Below, in pieces: positions 39,601 to 49,135 of a stretch of 64,000 bases of DNA. The notes under the pieces were generated by a model. It saw only the letters and a list, made by a program, of their open reading frames with translations, was not told the DNA's origin and ran no database searches. The stretch comes from Lewinellaceae bacterium (GTDB lineage: Bacteria > Bacteroidota > Bacteroidia > Chitinophagales > Saprospiraceae). The position numbers and the translations under genes were made by a program. The stretch lies in the NCBI GenBank assembly GCA_020636155.1, contig JACJYM010000001.1, forward strand, positions 1 through 64,000, in the 5' to 3' direction. Each line of letters opens with the position of its first letter. The stretch's first letter is position 1.

Positions 39601-40535
39601 TATTTGATAAAAAATCCACCGAAAAAACATTAGGCAACGACCCAACGAGCACTATCAAATATTTTTCAGAATATAAGAATGTGATATTTAAAGGAGTATT
39701 TTCTGTTGCCAATGGAAAATTTGAATGCGAATTCATCGTACCTAAAGATATTTCATACGACTATGGAAATGGAAGGATAAGCCTTTATGCCCAAAATGGC
39801 AGTGTAGATGCCAGCGGTCACAATCAAGATTTTACAATAGGTGGATTAGACCCTGACGGAATAGCCGATGACCAAGGCCCAAAGGTAGAAGTCTTTATCA
39901 ATGATGAATCATTCGTCTATGGAGGCACGACAGGAACAAAGCCGATATTATTATCAAAACTCTCTGACGACTATGGTATAAATCTATCTAGCAGCAGTTT
40001 AGGTCATGACATCAGCGCTACACTAAAAAGTGAATCAACACAAAAAATTTACATTCTTAACGAATATTTCCAGTCTAATAAAAATGACGCCAAATCGGGT
40101 ACAGTCAAATTTCAATTGCCAGAATTAGAACCTGGAAAATATACGATTTCAGTTAAGGCTTGGGATATTGCAAATAACAGTGGCGAATCCATGACAGAGT
40201 TTAACGTAATCGATCATAACGGGGACAACTTGAATCATGTATTGAACTATCCCAATCCATTTACAACGAGTACCAATTTTTGGTTTGAACATGATTTAGC
40301 TGGAAATGATCTTGATGTTTTGGTTTATATATACACTGTGACCGGAAAAGTGGTAAAAACCATCAATGTCAATATTCCTCAAGCACCGAGTCGAATATCT
40401 GATTTACAATGGGATGGAAAGGATGATTTTGGAAACAAACTAGGTAAAGGAGTGTATTTGTACAAAGTGAAAGCAGTTGCAAGACAATTAAACCAATCGA
40501 GAGAAAGCAATTTCGAAAAAATTATGCTGTTGTAA
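36699..40535 (+). CDS. porU: Type IX secretion sortase PorU
   Basis: About 1278 residues from the ATG at 36699 (a TTG two codons earlier is possible). Signal peptide, then an Ig-like N-terminal part, then a C25 gingipain-type cysteine protease domain: catalytic His in NYLGHGGPKG (near 786) and Cys in FITATCSFSGYDDP (near 818). The C-terminus has a FlgD-like/T9SS-type domain (YPNPFTTSTNFWFEHD, GKGVYLYKV). PorU cleaves T9SS sorting domains and attaches cargo to the surface. porV follows, the usual pairing. Confidence 0.93.
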   Translation: MNLIKVNLLKSYLLSISIFVGTSFSLLSQESVIKHLDFTWEKSSISLDPMSNTSIESMACLDCYVDIQNPQLSRKMIQIDWYDGYEVKINVINVSSITSPIQIKNSESIPEKPVIQSNIVDFRGHKKLQIEVKPYFNNGNVQLVTSCDLEISPVKSKSDHFNRGNRNKNLSILNDGNIYKIAINKSGIYKITGQYIANELGVALNSFDPKTIKLYGGRGGLIPEIIAENRIDDLEEIGVKAVGLEDGKFDSNDYLLFYGEGPNMFKYDESKNSYTFEQNIYDKFNYYFIKFDNQVGKRISVNNTNPTAEKYSNLYDDFQRYESDQFNLLGFNESTEGTGQEWFGDYFGINKSQNFEDKFDFKNIEISKPIKVKSEVAVHNPNSVGVKLTIDGNSTSKTVSGTGTQASDTFAKKGVWDVSTTISSTNPEINITVNSSTAEAWLDYIQVQSVKKLDLDSNKSVEFSNLSSKDYASFGFNITDTKSKEIWNITNPFNVEQLTVSGGKFSFYTDSIAQKFIAFDPNQEFDIPTFVKKVENQNLHSIQNAQMIIVYHKNFEEEAKTLAQHRSQNDNLNIVTVNVEEIFNEFGSGRKEPTAIRDFTKMIYDRDRDFYYLLLFGDGSYDYKLIDTRNPENNFVPVYETKESLNPISGYPSDDFFGLLSENEGLPTLEGAIDIAVGRLTVKSTEEAKNVVNKIINYDNNSECLGDWRLRCLFMADDEDSSVHLSDSDYIANSSFLLNEDINQKKVYLDAYIQESTPGGTRYPAVTEAVNNAANQGLLVMNYLGHGGPKGLAQERVLKIPDIQSWDNLNKLPFFITATCSFSGYDDPSLVTAGEEALLNPRGGAVALLTTTRAVYINQNKQLTKSVFDTLFIQREGVNPSFGQVMLDGKTSGNAGGTDNRRKFTLLGDPSQKIAMPKHKIFVMSINGKNPSKLDTIQALQKMQFSGEVRDYQGHLLSDFNGDIDVIVFDKKSTEKTLGNDPTSTIKYFSEYKNVIFKGVFSVANGKFECEFIVPKDISYDYGNGRISLYAQNGSVDASGHNQDFTIGGLDPDGIADDQGPKVEVFINDESFVYGGTTGTKPILLSKLSDDYGINLSSSSLGHDISATLKSESTQKIYILNEYFQSNKNDAKSGTVKFQLPELEPGKYTISVKAWDIANNSGESMTEFNVIDHNGDNLNHVLNYPNPFTTSTNFWFEHDLAGNDLDVLVYIYTVTGKVVKTINVNIPQAPSRISDLQWDGKDDFGNKLGKGVYLYKVKAVARQLNQSRESNFEKIMLL

Positions 40536-40545
40536 GAAGACAAAT

Positions 40546-40553
40546 TATCTTTG
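40546..40553 (+). promoter_or_regulatory. -7 element (TATCTTTG) for porV
   Basis: Exact TAnnTTTG match in the porU-porV gap, 88 bases before the porV ATG, suggesting that porV can be transcribed independently. No well-spaced -33 TTG. Confidence 0.45.
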
Positions 40554-40641
40554 CACTTTCTTAAATATTTCTTAATCTTTTCACAATAATAAAATGTGAA
40601 TTAAGTTTAAGACATTGAACTTTTTAAAATAATAAGAATCG

Positions 40642-41907
40642 ATGTTCAATAAATACTTTTATACATTAGTTATAGCCATTTTATTTTTTGGTAAATCTGA
40701 GGCTCAGTTAACTTTTGATGAAGACAAAAACTGTGTCATTTCTGGAGCGGATGGTGCTTGCGCTTCCAATACGGTTACCTCTGCATTTCCATTCATGCGA
40801 ATTATCCCTGATGCCAGAGCCGCAGGAATGGGTGACACAGGAATTGCCATCTCGCCGGATATGAATAGTGTTTTTCATAATGCCTCAAATCTCGCATTCG
40901 TAGAAGGCAACATGAGTTTTGCAGCAACTTATACTCCATGGCTTGCCAATCTTAACTTAAATGACATCTACCTCGCTGATTTAACCGGGTTTAAAAAAAT
41001 AGACAAGTTACAAACCATTGGTTTTGAATTGAGGTATTTTAATTTAGGTCAAGTTCCGTTTTTGGATGAAAATGGGATTGATCTCGGTGAAGGAAGACCT
41101 CGTGAGTTTTCAATCGGCCTTGCCTATGCTCGTAAATTAGGTTCTAACTTTTCTGCCGCTTTAGGAGCCAAATATATCAATAGTAATCTTGCAGGAGGTA
41201 TTCAAGTAATGGGACAGCTCGTATCTGCAGCTTCATCTTTTGCTGCTGATGTGTCTTTTACATATCGAAATAAAACAAAAATAGGTGGTTACAATGGATC
41301 TTGGGCAGTTGGTATGAATCTATCAAACCTTGGAAGTAAAATTTCATATATTGAAAGTCCAGTAAAGGAATTTATTCCTACCAATCTTGGACTTGGAACA
41401 TCATTAAAAATTGAATTTGATGATTTCAACACGATGGAATTTGCCTTAGACTTTAATAAGTTGTTAGTTCCAACACCCATTGCGCCAAAAATAGTTTACA
41501 CCGATGCCGATGGACAGAGAGTTGTAGACCCAAACCCGGAATACGACACGAATGGAAATGGCATTGCCGATTTTAGAGAAAAAGCGTTGTTTAGCGGTGT
41601 GTTCGGTTCTTTTACAGATGCACAAGGTGGCTTCTCAGAAGAAATCAAAGAAATAGCTTACTCCTTCGGTATGGAATATTGGTATGATAAGCAATTTGCC
41701 GTGAGGGCAGGTTATTATCATGAAAGCGCTTTAAAAGGAAATAGACAATTTCTCACTGTAGGTGCCGGTATTAAATACAATGTATTCGGTATAGATTTAT
41801 CGTATCTAAAACCAACGAATAACCTTTTGAGCCCATTAGACAACACTTTGAGATTTACTCTTACCTTTGATTTTGACAAGTATAATGCCGACTTAAACGA
41901 AGAATAA
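40642..41907 (+). CDS. porV: Type IX secretion outer-membrane protein PorV
   Basis: 421 residues with a signal ending near KSEAQ. The family block AFPFMRIIPDARAAGMGDTG, then SVFHNASNLAF and SYTPWL-like ATYTPWL, is characteristic. PorV is a FadL-like barrel that shuttles cargo from the Sov channel to the PorU sortase. An insertion with an Asp-rich stretch (TDADGQRVVDPNPEYDTNGNG) lies near residue 290, probably an extracellular Ca-binding loop. A strong bidirectional terminator follows. Confidence 0.93.
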   Translation: MFNKYFYTLVIAILFFGKSEAQLTFDEDKNCVISGADGACASNTVTSAFPFMRIIPDARAAGMGDTGIAISPDMNSVFHNASNLAFVEGNMSFAATYTPWLANLNLNDIYLADLTGFKKIDKLQTIGFELRYFNLGQVPFLDENGIDLGEGRPREFSIGLAYARKLGSNFSAALGAKYINSNLAGGIQVMGQLVSAASSFAADVSFTYRNKTKIGGYNGSWAVGMNLSNLGSKISYIESPVKEFIPTNLGLGTSLKIEFDDFNTMEFALDFNKLLVPTPIAPKIVYTDADGQRVVDPNPEYDTNGNGIADFREKALFSGVFGSFTDAQGGFSEEIKEIAYSFGMEYWYDKQFAVRAGYYHESALKGNRQFLTVGAGIKYNVFGIDLSYLKPTNNLLSPLDNTLRFTLTFDFDKYNADLNEE

Positions 41908-41922
41908 TTACGATTATAAATA

Positions 41923-41969
41923 AGACATAAAAAAAAGCTCAGCATAATTGTTGAGCTTTTTTTATGTCT
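41923..41969. terminator. Bidirectional terminator between porV and the LytTR regulator
   Basis: A long stem is formed by AGACATAAAAAAAAGCTCA and TGAGCTTTTTTTATGTCT. Both strands have A/T flanks, so both convergent transcripts can end here. The regulator's stop codon (41962-41964) is inside the right arm. Confidence 0.9.
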
Positions 41970-42672
41970 TAGATTTAAAATATTTCTCTAAAAACTCCTC
42001 CCTTCTTCTCCTAGCCAATGGTATTAATTCACCATCTGTAAGTTCAATGTATGGCTGTTCATTTTTCGCCAATCTTTTAATAAATTTCACATTCACAGCA
42101 TAAGATTTATGAGCCCTGAAAAACAAGCTTTCACCCAACATATTGAAGATTTCATTGAGTGGTTTTCCTACCAAAATCCATTTATCATTAATTAAGCGAA
42201 TATTACAATATGAACGTTCTGCCTTTAAATACAGGATTTCATCGATTGGGAATTTGTATGTACCCTCATTAGTGTTTATAATTAATGGTTTCCTTTCTTT
42301 TTCAAACTGTACGTAATATTCAATGAGTTTATCGACGGCTTTTCGCACTTCTGTGACTGTATAAGGCTTTAAAATATAGTGAACGGCATTGAGTTGAAAT
42401 GCATCGTAGGCAAACTCAGGACTACCTGTTGTAAATATGATGGCTATATTTTCATTTTTGAAATCATCTATCCACTCAATACTCTTCTCGCCATTGATAT
42501 TAACGTCCAAGAATAAAACTTCAGGCTTGTGAATAGATATATTGTTAATTAACTCCTCCTTCGAATTACAAATTTTTACAATTTTTAATTCCGGACAAAA
42601 TTCATTAATTAAAGTAAATAATAGTTCAGCAGAATTTTTTTCATCTTCAAGCAATAATGCTCTCAATAACAT
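41962..42672 (-). CDS. LytTR-family response regulator
   Basis: About 236 residues from the ATG at 42672. The frame is open to 42801, but the extension has no receiver sequence. REC domain: acidic pocket E9-D10-E11, phospho-acceptor D56 in LFLDVNING, TTGSPEFAYDAF, and Lys in HYILKPY. LytTR DNA-binding domain: EILYLKAERSYCNIRL, FFRAHKSYAVNVKFI, LARRRREEFLEKYF. No histidine kinase is encoded nearby, so the partner is elsewhere. The targets are unknown; the neighbours are porV and groES. Confidence 0.88.
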   Translation of the reverse strand: MLLRALLLEDEKNSAELLFTLINEFCPELKIVKICNSKEELINNISIHKPEVLFLDVNINGEKSIEWIDDFKNENIAIIFTTGSPEFAYDAFQLNAVHYILKPYTVTEVRKAVDKLIEYYVQFEKERKPLIINTNEGTYKFPIDEILYLKAERSYCNIRLINDKWILVGKPLNEIFNMLGESLFFRAHKSYAVNVKFIKRLAKNEQPYIELTDGELIPLARRRREEFLEKYFKSKT

Positions 42673-43150
42673 AACACATGTTGAAAGTGAATAAACAACA
42701 AGTTCCTTGGGTGGAACAAATTTACCAAAGCCTGATGTAATTAAATAATTTCCAATAGAAAAAATTTCAGACCGATAGGAAATTTTAATTTGTCTTAACA
42801 TTTGTTAAAAATATTATCATTTTCCAATATTTACCGTTGGGAAATTCAATATTCCTATTGGTAATTAATTCCTTTTCGTGAATATCAATCATCATATATT
42901 TGAATTATCAAAATGAAAAACCATCAAATTTATTACCCTCTAGCGAAAATTGGACAGCAAATGGGTAATACTTGGTTTGCTGTTTTTTTTTGCGACAAAT
43001 TGACATTAATCCTCTTGTATTAACAATCAGACTGACATAATTTACACCGATAATGAAAGATTGTCATAAAACATTATTTGGCATACTTCCTGATATATAT
43101 GTATCTGTAAAATTTTGTATTAATTAATTCATAAACTCGTTAAATACATT
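42673..43150. other. 478-bp intergenic region between the regulator and groES
   Basis: No conserved protein is visible. It contains a perfect -7 box and a terminator that bracket a possible small RNA (42909-42990), and further right a TTG (43078-43080) with TATCTGTA near 43102 that may be part of the groES promoter. No CIRCE element (TTAGCACTC/GAGTGCTAA) is seen, so HrcA control is not supported. A 37-codon ORF begins at 42913 but runs through the terminator. Confidence 0.6.
42895..42990 (+). ncRNA. Candidate small RNA unit (promoter box plus terminator)
   Basis: TATATTTG at 42895-42902 is an exact -7 element. CAGCAAA (42955-42961) pairs with TTTGCTG (42976-42982), and eight T follow (42983-42990): a complete intrinsic terminator with no annotated gene before it on this strand. 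The predicted transcript would be about 80 bases, starting near 42909. It could be a small RNA or an attenuator upstream of groESL. No -33 TTG is found at the normal spacing. Confidence 0.4.
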
Positions 43151-43414
43151 ATGAAACCAATAAATGACAGGGTTGTCGTTCAACCCGCAAGCGCAGATGA
43201 AAAAACGGCAGGTGGTATCATTATCCCTGATACAGCAAAAGAAAAACCTCAAAAAGGAACAGTCGTCGCAGTAGGACCAGGAAAAGAAGGTAATAAAATG
43301 ACTGTTAAAAAAGGAGATACTGTTCTGTACGGTAAATATGCTGGTCAGGAAATCAATCATGAGGGTAAAGATTACCTAATCATGAGAGAGGATGACATTC
43401 TAGTAATTCTTTAA
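43151..43414 (+). CDS. groES: Co-chaperonin GroES
   Basis: 87 residues, shorter than the roughly 97 of E. coli but within the family. [34 protein letters not shown] (mobile loop), [36 protein letters not shown]. It caps the GroEL chamber. groEL follows after 42 bases, forming the groESL operon. Confidence 0.97.
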   Translation: MKPINDRVVVQPASADEKTAGGIIIPDTAKEKPQKGTVVAVGPGKEGNKMTVKKGDTVLYGKYAGQEINHEGKDYLIMREDDILVIL

Positions 43415-43453
43415 TTTTTTTTTTGAACTATTTTGTAAAACTAAAAACGATAA

Positions 43454-45085
<1,632 letters not shown>

Positions 45086-45108
45086 TAAGTGTTTATTGCA
45101 CAACTATA

Positions 45109-45143
45109 AATAAAAAAGCCTCGAAAATTTCGAGGCTTTTTTA
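45109..45143. terminator. Bidirectional terminator after groEL
   Basis: AATAAAAAAGCCTCGAAA pairs with TTTCGAGGCTTTTTTATT across a very short loop, between the convergent groEL and desaturase genes. Confidence 0.9.
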
Positions 45144-45163
45144 TTTCATCTATCTATTAAATC

Positions 45164-46171
45164 CTATACGGCTTCTTTTAAATCGATTCCTTCTACGTAG
45201 TCTTGTTCAGAATCTGAAGAAATATTAAGACCACCTGTATTATCTCTTACCGCCCTTGAGAAAAGGGACAAGTTTTTATCCGTCAAAAACTTCCAAACAA
45301 GTCCCGCCCAAGAGGTGTGATAAGTTAAATTATCGTAATATTCAGGTGCAATCTTCTTAATTTCAGGTAATTTATTCCAAGGTACATAAGAAAAATCATG
45401 ATGCTCATTATGATATCCTACATTAAATGCCAAGGTATTGAGGGGTCCATAATAACTGTATGTTTCTTGAGGACTATCTACTAGGTAATGTTCTTGTATC
45501 CACCTTCCTCCCAAAGGATGCAATCCTACTGAAAAGAAAAACGACAATACTAAATAAATGACCGATTTAAAGCCAAAATAATACAATAAGACCATGTCAA
45601 ATCCTAGTACTAAAACCAAGTTTATCCACATCCAAGCACTATTAAACTGTATGGCTTTTAGTCGTGGTGGTCTAGTCAATTGAAAAATCGGAAAAAACAA
45701 TAACCACAACGCTTTACCTACAAATGAATTTCCAACAAGTTTAGCTTCCCATACGTTAGGAATATCTGCATCAATGTCGTAATGTCCTTGAAATGCATGG
45801 TGTTTTAAATGGTATTTTCTAAACTGTATCGAACTCGGAAAGGCATTGGGAAGATCACAAAACATACCTGCCCACATATTGGCCAATCTTGATTTGAAAA
45901 CCAAGTTATGCGTACACTCGTGTATAAGTACAAATAGAGCATGGTTACAAAAAGCTCCGACAACATAAGCTGTAATCACAACCCACCACCAACTCTTATC
46001 ATGTAAAAAAATTGCCAAAGCAATCTGTAATAATACGATTCCTGTGATGTAAAAAATGGTGTTTCTGTTTCTACCCATCAGTTGCTTTATTTCAGGGTAT
46101 TTCTTGATTATGTTTTTTGTCCTACCAATATGGGGTTCTGGATCATTTGAGTGGAAAAAGTCTGAATCCAT
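45164..46171 (-). CDS. Sphingolipid delta-4-desaturase-like protein (DEGS family)
   Basis: 335 residues from the ATG at 46171. The frame stays open to 46213, but a -7 box at 46211-46218 puts the transcript start downstream of that. N-terminal Lipid_DES-type motif DPEPHIGRTKNIIKKYPEIK is followed by four membrane helices. The His boxes are HECTH (84-88), HLKHH (121-125) and HNEHH (254-258). The block ETYSYYGPLN, FNVGYHNEHHDF and PEYYDNL matches eukaryotic dihydroceramide desaturases closely. It likely introduces the delta-4 double bond, or hydroxylates, a dihydroceramide-like lipid. Sphingolipids are known in Bacteroidota; substrate not shown here. Confidence 0.85.
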   Translation of the reverse strand: MDSDFFHSNDPEPHIGRTKNIIKKYPEIKQLMGRNRNTIFYITGIVLLQIALAIFLHDKSWWWVVITAYVVGAFCNHALFVLIHECTHNLVFKSRLANMWAGMFCDLPNAFPSSIQFRKYHLKHHAFQGHYDIDADIPNVWEAKLVGNSFVGKALWLLFFPIFQLTRPPRLKAIQFNSAWMWINLVLVLGFDMVLLYYFGFKSVIYLVLSFFFSVGLHPLGGRWIQEHYLVDSPQETYSYYGPLNTLAFNVGYHNEHHDFSYVPWNKLPEIKKIAPEYYDNLTYHTSWAGLVWKFLTDKNLSLFSRAVRDNTGGLNISSDSEQDYVEGIDLKEAV

Positions 46172-46210
46172 GGTTAAATTTTTATAAATTATTTTTGTTA
46201 ATATTTCTTT

Positions 46211-46218
46211 CAAATTTA
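46211..46218 (-). promoter_or_regulatory. -7 element (TAAATTTG) for the desaturase
   Basis: Exact TAnnTTTG on the minus strand, about 40 bases upstream of the ATG at 46171. It argues against the upstream in-frame start at 46213. Confidence 0.45.
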
Positions 46219-46319
46219 TTAAAGAATATTTATAAATTAGAATGAAATAAAAATTATTTTAACACATGCCACTATTTAATGAGCAATGGACGATGGCATT
46301 ATAAGTATCACAAATTATA

Positions 46320-46970
46320 TTAAAGTGAATTGACTCCTTCTAAAAATGGTACAAAACTGAAATCACCATGAATTTCTCGTTTCAATTTACTACCGTGGAT
46401 TTTCGTGATTTTCCACATTTTTTTTACATCACCCACACCAACAGGAATCACCATGACACCACCCTCCTTGAGTTGCTCTATTAACTTGATAGGTACATTG
46501 TTAGCGCCTGCCGTGACTATTATCTTGTCAAATGGTGCAAACCTCGGACTCCCTTCGTAGCCATCACCTAGCAGGGTTCTTATACGTTCATATCCAATCG
46601 ATTTGAGTAAAGTATGGGTCTTTTTAAATAACTTTTCTTGTCTTTCTATAGTGTAAACTTTGGCACCTAAATAAGCTAATACCGCAGCCTGAAATCCACT
46701 CCCAGTTCCGATTTCTAATACTTTGTCATTTTCCTTTATATCCAGCAACACGGTTTGAGTAGCTACCGTAAATGGCTGAGAAATAGTCTGCTCAGAATCT
46801 ATCGGAAAAGCAATGTCCTCATAAGCGAGATGTGCAAATTCTTTGTCGATAAAATAATGCCTAGGTATATCCCAAAAAGCACTCAATATGCGTTCATCCC
46901 TAATCCCCTTTGATCTTAATTTAGAAATCAAAGATTGCCTTAGGCCCCTCATTTTATAATAATCCTGCAC
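46320..46970 (-). CDS. pcm: Protein-L-isoaspartate O-methyltransferase
   Basis: 216 residues from a GTG; an ATG six codons later (46952) is equally possible. PCMT signature: FPIDSEQTISQPFTVA, VLEIGTGSGFQAAVLAYLGA (SAM motif I, acidic E in YTIERQ), RTLLGDGYEG, FDKIIVTAGA and GGVMVIPVG. It repairs isoaspartyl damage in aged proteins using S-adenosylmethionine. A -7 box (TATATTTG) is at 46992-46999. Confidence 0.93.
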   Translation of the reverse strand: MQDYYKMRGLRQSLISKLRSKGIRDERILSAFWDIPRHYFIDKEFAHLAYEDIAFPIDSEQTISQPFTVATQTVLLDIKENDKVLEIGTGSGFQAAVLAYLGAKVYTIERQEKLFKKTHTLLKSIGYERIRTLLGDGYEGSPRFAPFDKIIVTAGANNVPIKLIEQLKEGGVMVIPVGVGDVKKMWKITKIHGSKLKREIHGDFSFVPFLEGVNSL

Positions 46971-46991
46971 TTAGTTGCTGATTTTGTGTCT

Positions 46992-46999
46992 CAAATATA
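46992..46999 (-). promoter_or_regulatory. -7 element (TATATTTG) for pcm
   Basis: Exact TAnnTTTG on the minus strand, 22 bases before the GTG and 40 before the ATG candidate start of pcm. Confidence 0.45.
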
Positions 47000-47149
47000 T
47001 TAATTTATTTTTTAATATGAAATTTCTTATTTTTATGTGGTTTTTTATTTTCCAAGAATTCATCATGAGTAAACACACATCCTTTTGAAAATCAATAAGT
47101 TAATTTTGATTCAATATTATTTAATTTAAAAATAAAAGTTTACCCCTTA

Positions 47150-47176
47150 TTGGCTGCGTACTTATTGTTATCTTTG
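47150..47176 (+). promoter_or_regulatory. Promoter of the phosphohexomutase gene
   Basis: TTG at 47150-47152 and TATCTTTG at 47169-47176 are 16 bases apart. They lie inside the 5' extension of the open frame, so the real start must be downstream, at 47228. Confidence 0.5.
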
Positions 47177-47227
47177 AGATTATTAGTTTTATTATCAAAC
47201 ATTTTACTTTCCTTAAAACAATTACAA

Positions 47228-48625
47228 ATGACAGAAATAAAATTCGGAACAGATGGATGGAGAGCTATCATCGCCAAGGAATATACTGTTGAAAATGTAA
47301 AACGAGTGGCCGAGGCGACCGCCAGGTGGATGCAACTCAAAGGTATGAAAAAAGTGGTCATTGGATATGACACTCGATTCGCAGGAAAAATGTTTGCCGA
47401 AGCGACGGCTCAGGTTATGAGTAATTTCGACATTGAAGTCATACTTTCTCATAATTTCGTGAGTACACCGATGGTATCCCTTGCTGTGGTCAAATACCAA
47501 TGTGATATGGGTATCGTCATCACCGCTTCTCACAATCCGCCTGCATACAATGGCTTTAAATTGAAATCGTCTTACGGGGGACCTACGATACCCTCAGATA
47601 TTGCGGAAATAGAGGCCATCATTCCTGACAATGCCATTGGTAGATTACCGGATATCCAACAATTAGTGGAAAATGGTCAGGTGACATATCACAATTTAGA
47701 GGACTTATATATCAATCATGTTTTGCAAAATTTTGATATTGAAGCAATAAAAAACTCAAACATAGGTCTTGTCTATGATGCCATGTATGGTGCAGGCCAA
47801 AATGTTATCAAACGTCTGCTCCCGGATGCCACATTTTTACATTGCACATATAATCCCTCGTTCATGGGACAGGCTCCAGAGCCCATCAGCCGCAATTTGA
47901 CTGAATTAGAACAATTGATAAAATCTGACGTCCGTTACAATTTAGGTTTAGCCAATGACGGAGACGCCGATAGAATTGGATTATATGACGAAGATGGGCA
48001 ATTCGTAGATTCTCATCATATACTCCTCCTTTTACTAATGTATCTTCATGAATATAAGGGCATGGATGGGAAAGTCGTCATCACATTTTCTGTCACTAAT
48101 AAAATGAAAAAGTTAGCAGAGATGTATGGTCTCGATTCTGAAGTCACTAAAATTGGCTTTAAGTACATTGCGGAGATTATGATTGATGAAGATGTGCTCG
48201 TAGGAGGTGAAGAGTCCGGAGGATTGGCAGTGAAAGGACACATACCCGAGAGAGATGGTATCTGGATAGGCTTGGTCATCATGGAATATATGGCTAAAAA
48301 GGGAAAAACCTTGAAGCAGCTAATACAAGAAATATACGATAAAGTTGGATCCTTTTCATTTGACAGAGATGATTTGCACTTGACTAATCAGCAAAAGAGT
48401 GATGCCATAAAACATTGTGAATCAGGATTACTAAATAGCATTGCGGGAACTGAAATTTTATCATCGGACAATCTAGACGGTTATAAATATTTCTTACCTC
48501 ATGACGAATGGGTCTTGCTCAGACCCAGTGGTACGGAACCAGTATTGAGGGTATATGCCCAAGCAGACAGTCCACAAAGAGTAAGAGAATTGTTAGATGG
48601 TGTAAGAAAAGAGTTGAATATCTAA
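47228..48625 (+). CDS. Phosphoglucomutase/phosphomannomutase family protein
   Basis: 465 residues from the ATG at 47228. The frame is open from 47150, but a promoter lies in that extension and family members start MTxIKFGTDGWR. Catalytic Ser101 in GIVITASHNPPAYNGFK, Mg-binding NDGDADRIGLYD, sugar-binding GGEESGG, phosphate-binding RPSGTEP. It interconverts hexose-1- and -6-phosphates; whether glucose, mannose or glucosamine cannot be told. Its stop overlaps the convergent GNAT gene by 4 bases. Confidence 0.92.
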   Translation: MTEIKFGTDGWRAIIAKEYTVENVKRVAEATARWMQLKGMKKVVIGYDTRFAGKMFAEATAQVMSNFDIEVILSHNFVSTPMVSLAVVKYQCDMGIVITASHNPPAYNGFKLKSSYGGPTIPSDIAEIEAIIPDNAIGRLPDIQQLVENGQVTYHNLEDLYINHVLQNFDIEAIKNSNIGLVYDAMYGAGQNVIKRLLPDATFLHCTYNPSFMGQAPEPISRNLTELEQLIKSDVRYNLGLANDGDADRIGLYDEDGQFVDSHHILLLLLMYLHEYKGMDGKVVITFSVTNKMKKLAEMYGLDSEVTKIGFKYIAEIMIDEDVLVGGEESGGLAVKGHIPERDGIWIGLVIMEYMAKKGKTLKQLIQEIYDKVGSFSFDRDDLHLTNQQKSDAIKHCESGLLNSIAGTEILSSDNLDGYKYFLPHDEWVLLRPSGTEPVLRVYAQADSPQRVRELLDGVRKELNI

Positions 48626-49083
48626 TCCAATACCATCGCGATGTGAGGGATATTGTCTTCGAGATATTCCTTGCCTGTCTTTTTGAATCCGAAAGATTGG
48701 TAAAAGTCCGACAAGTAGGTCTGGGCAGAGATTTTAATTTTTTTATCCGGATAATATTCTTTGGTAAGACGAATTGCATTTGCCATTAGCAATTTGCCCA
48801 ATCCCGTATTTCGATATTTCATAGAATTCACAACCCTTCCTATACTTGCGTAGCCTCTGTAAGATTTTCCGGGAGGGACGATACGTGCATAGGCAACCAA
48901 CTTTTCCTCGTTAACGTCATAAATCATTAAATGATCACAATACTTATCCTTTCCATCAGGGTCTAAATATGGGCAGTTCTGTTCAACGACAAAAACTTCT
49001 GACCTTAACGCCATGATATCATATAATTCACAAAGACCAAGATCTTCAAAATCTTTGCAGTAAATATCATATTCAAAATTCAT
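48622..49083 (-). CDS. GNAT family N-acetyltransferase (ElaA-like)
   Basis: 153 residues. The opening CELYDIMALRSEVFVVEQNCPYLDPDGKDKY is the ElaA-type signature, followed by AYARIVPPG, the acetyl-CoA-binding ASIGRVVNSMKYRNTGLGKLLM, and the C-terminal FYQSFGFKKTGKEYLEDNIPHIAMVL. The acceptor is unknown. Its stop overlaps that of the phosphohexomutase gene on the other strand. Confidence 0.9.
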   Translation of the reverse strand: MNFEYDIYCKDFEDLGLCELYDIMALRSEVFVVEQNCPYLDPDGKDKYCDHLMIYDVNEEKLVAYARIVPPGKSYRGYASIGRVVNSMKYRNTGLGKLLMANAIRLTKEYYPDKKIKISAQTYLSDFYQSFGFKKTGKEYLEDNIPHIAMVLD

Positions 49084-49135
49084 TATAAAACTTTACAAAA
49101 GACAAAAAAAGGAAAAATATTTAGAAAGGAAAAAA

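Noticed and set aside
42673..42801. N-terminal extension of the LytTR regulator
   Set aside because: The 43 extra residues resemble no part of a receiver domain, and the ATG at 42672 starts exactly at the REC fold.
42913..43026. Small plus-strand ORF starting MKNHQIYYPLAK
   Set aside because: It runs straight through a strong terminator and has no ribosome-binding or conservation evidence; kept only as part of the small-RNA candidate.
43000..43150. CIRCE/HrcA operator before groES
   Set aside because: No TTAGCACTC...GAGTGCTAA inverted repeat could be found.
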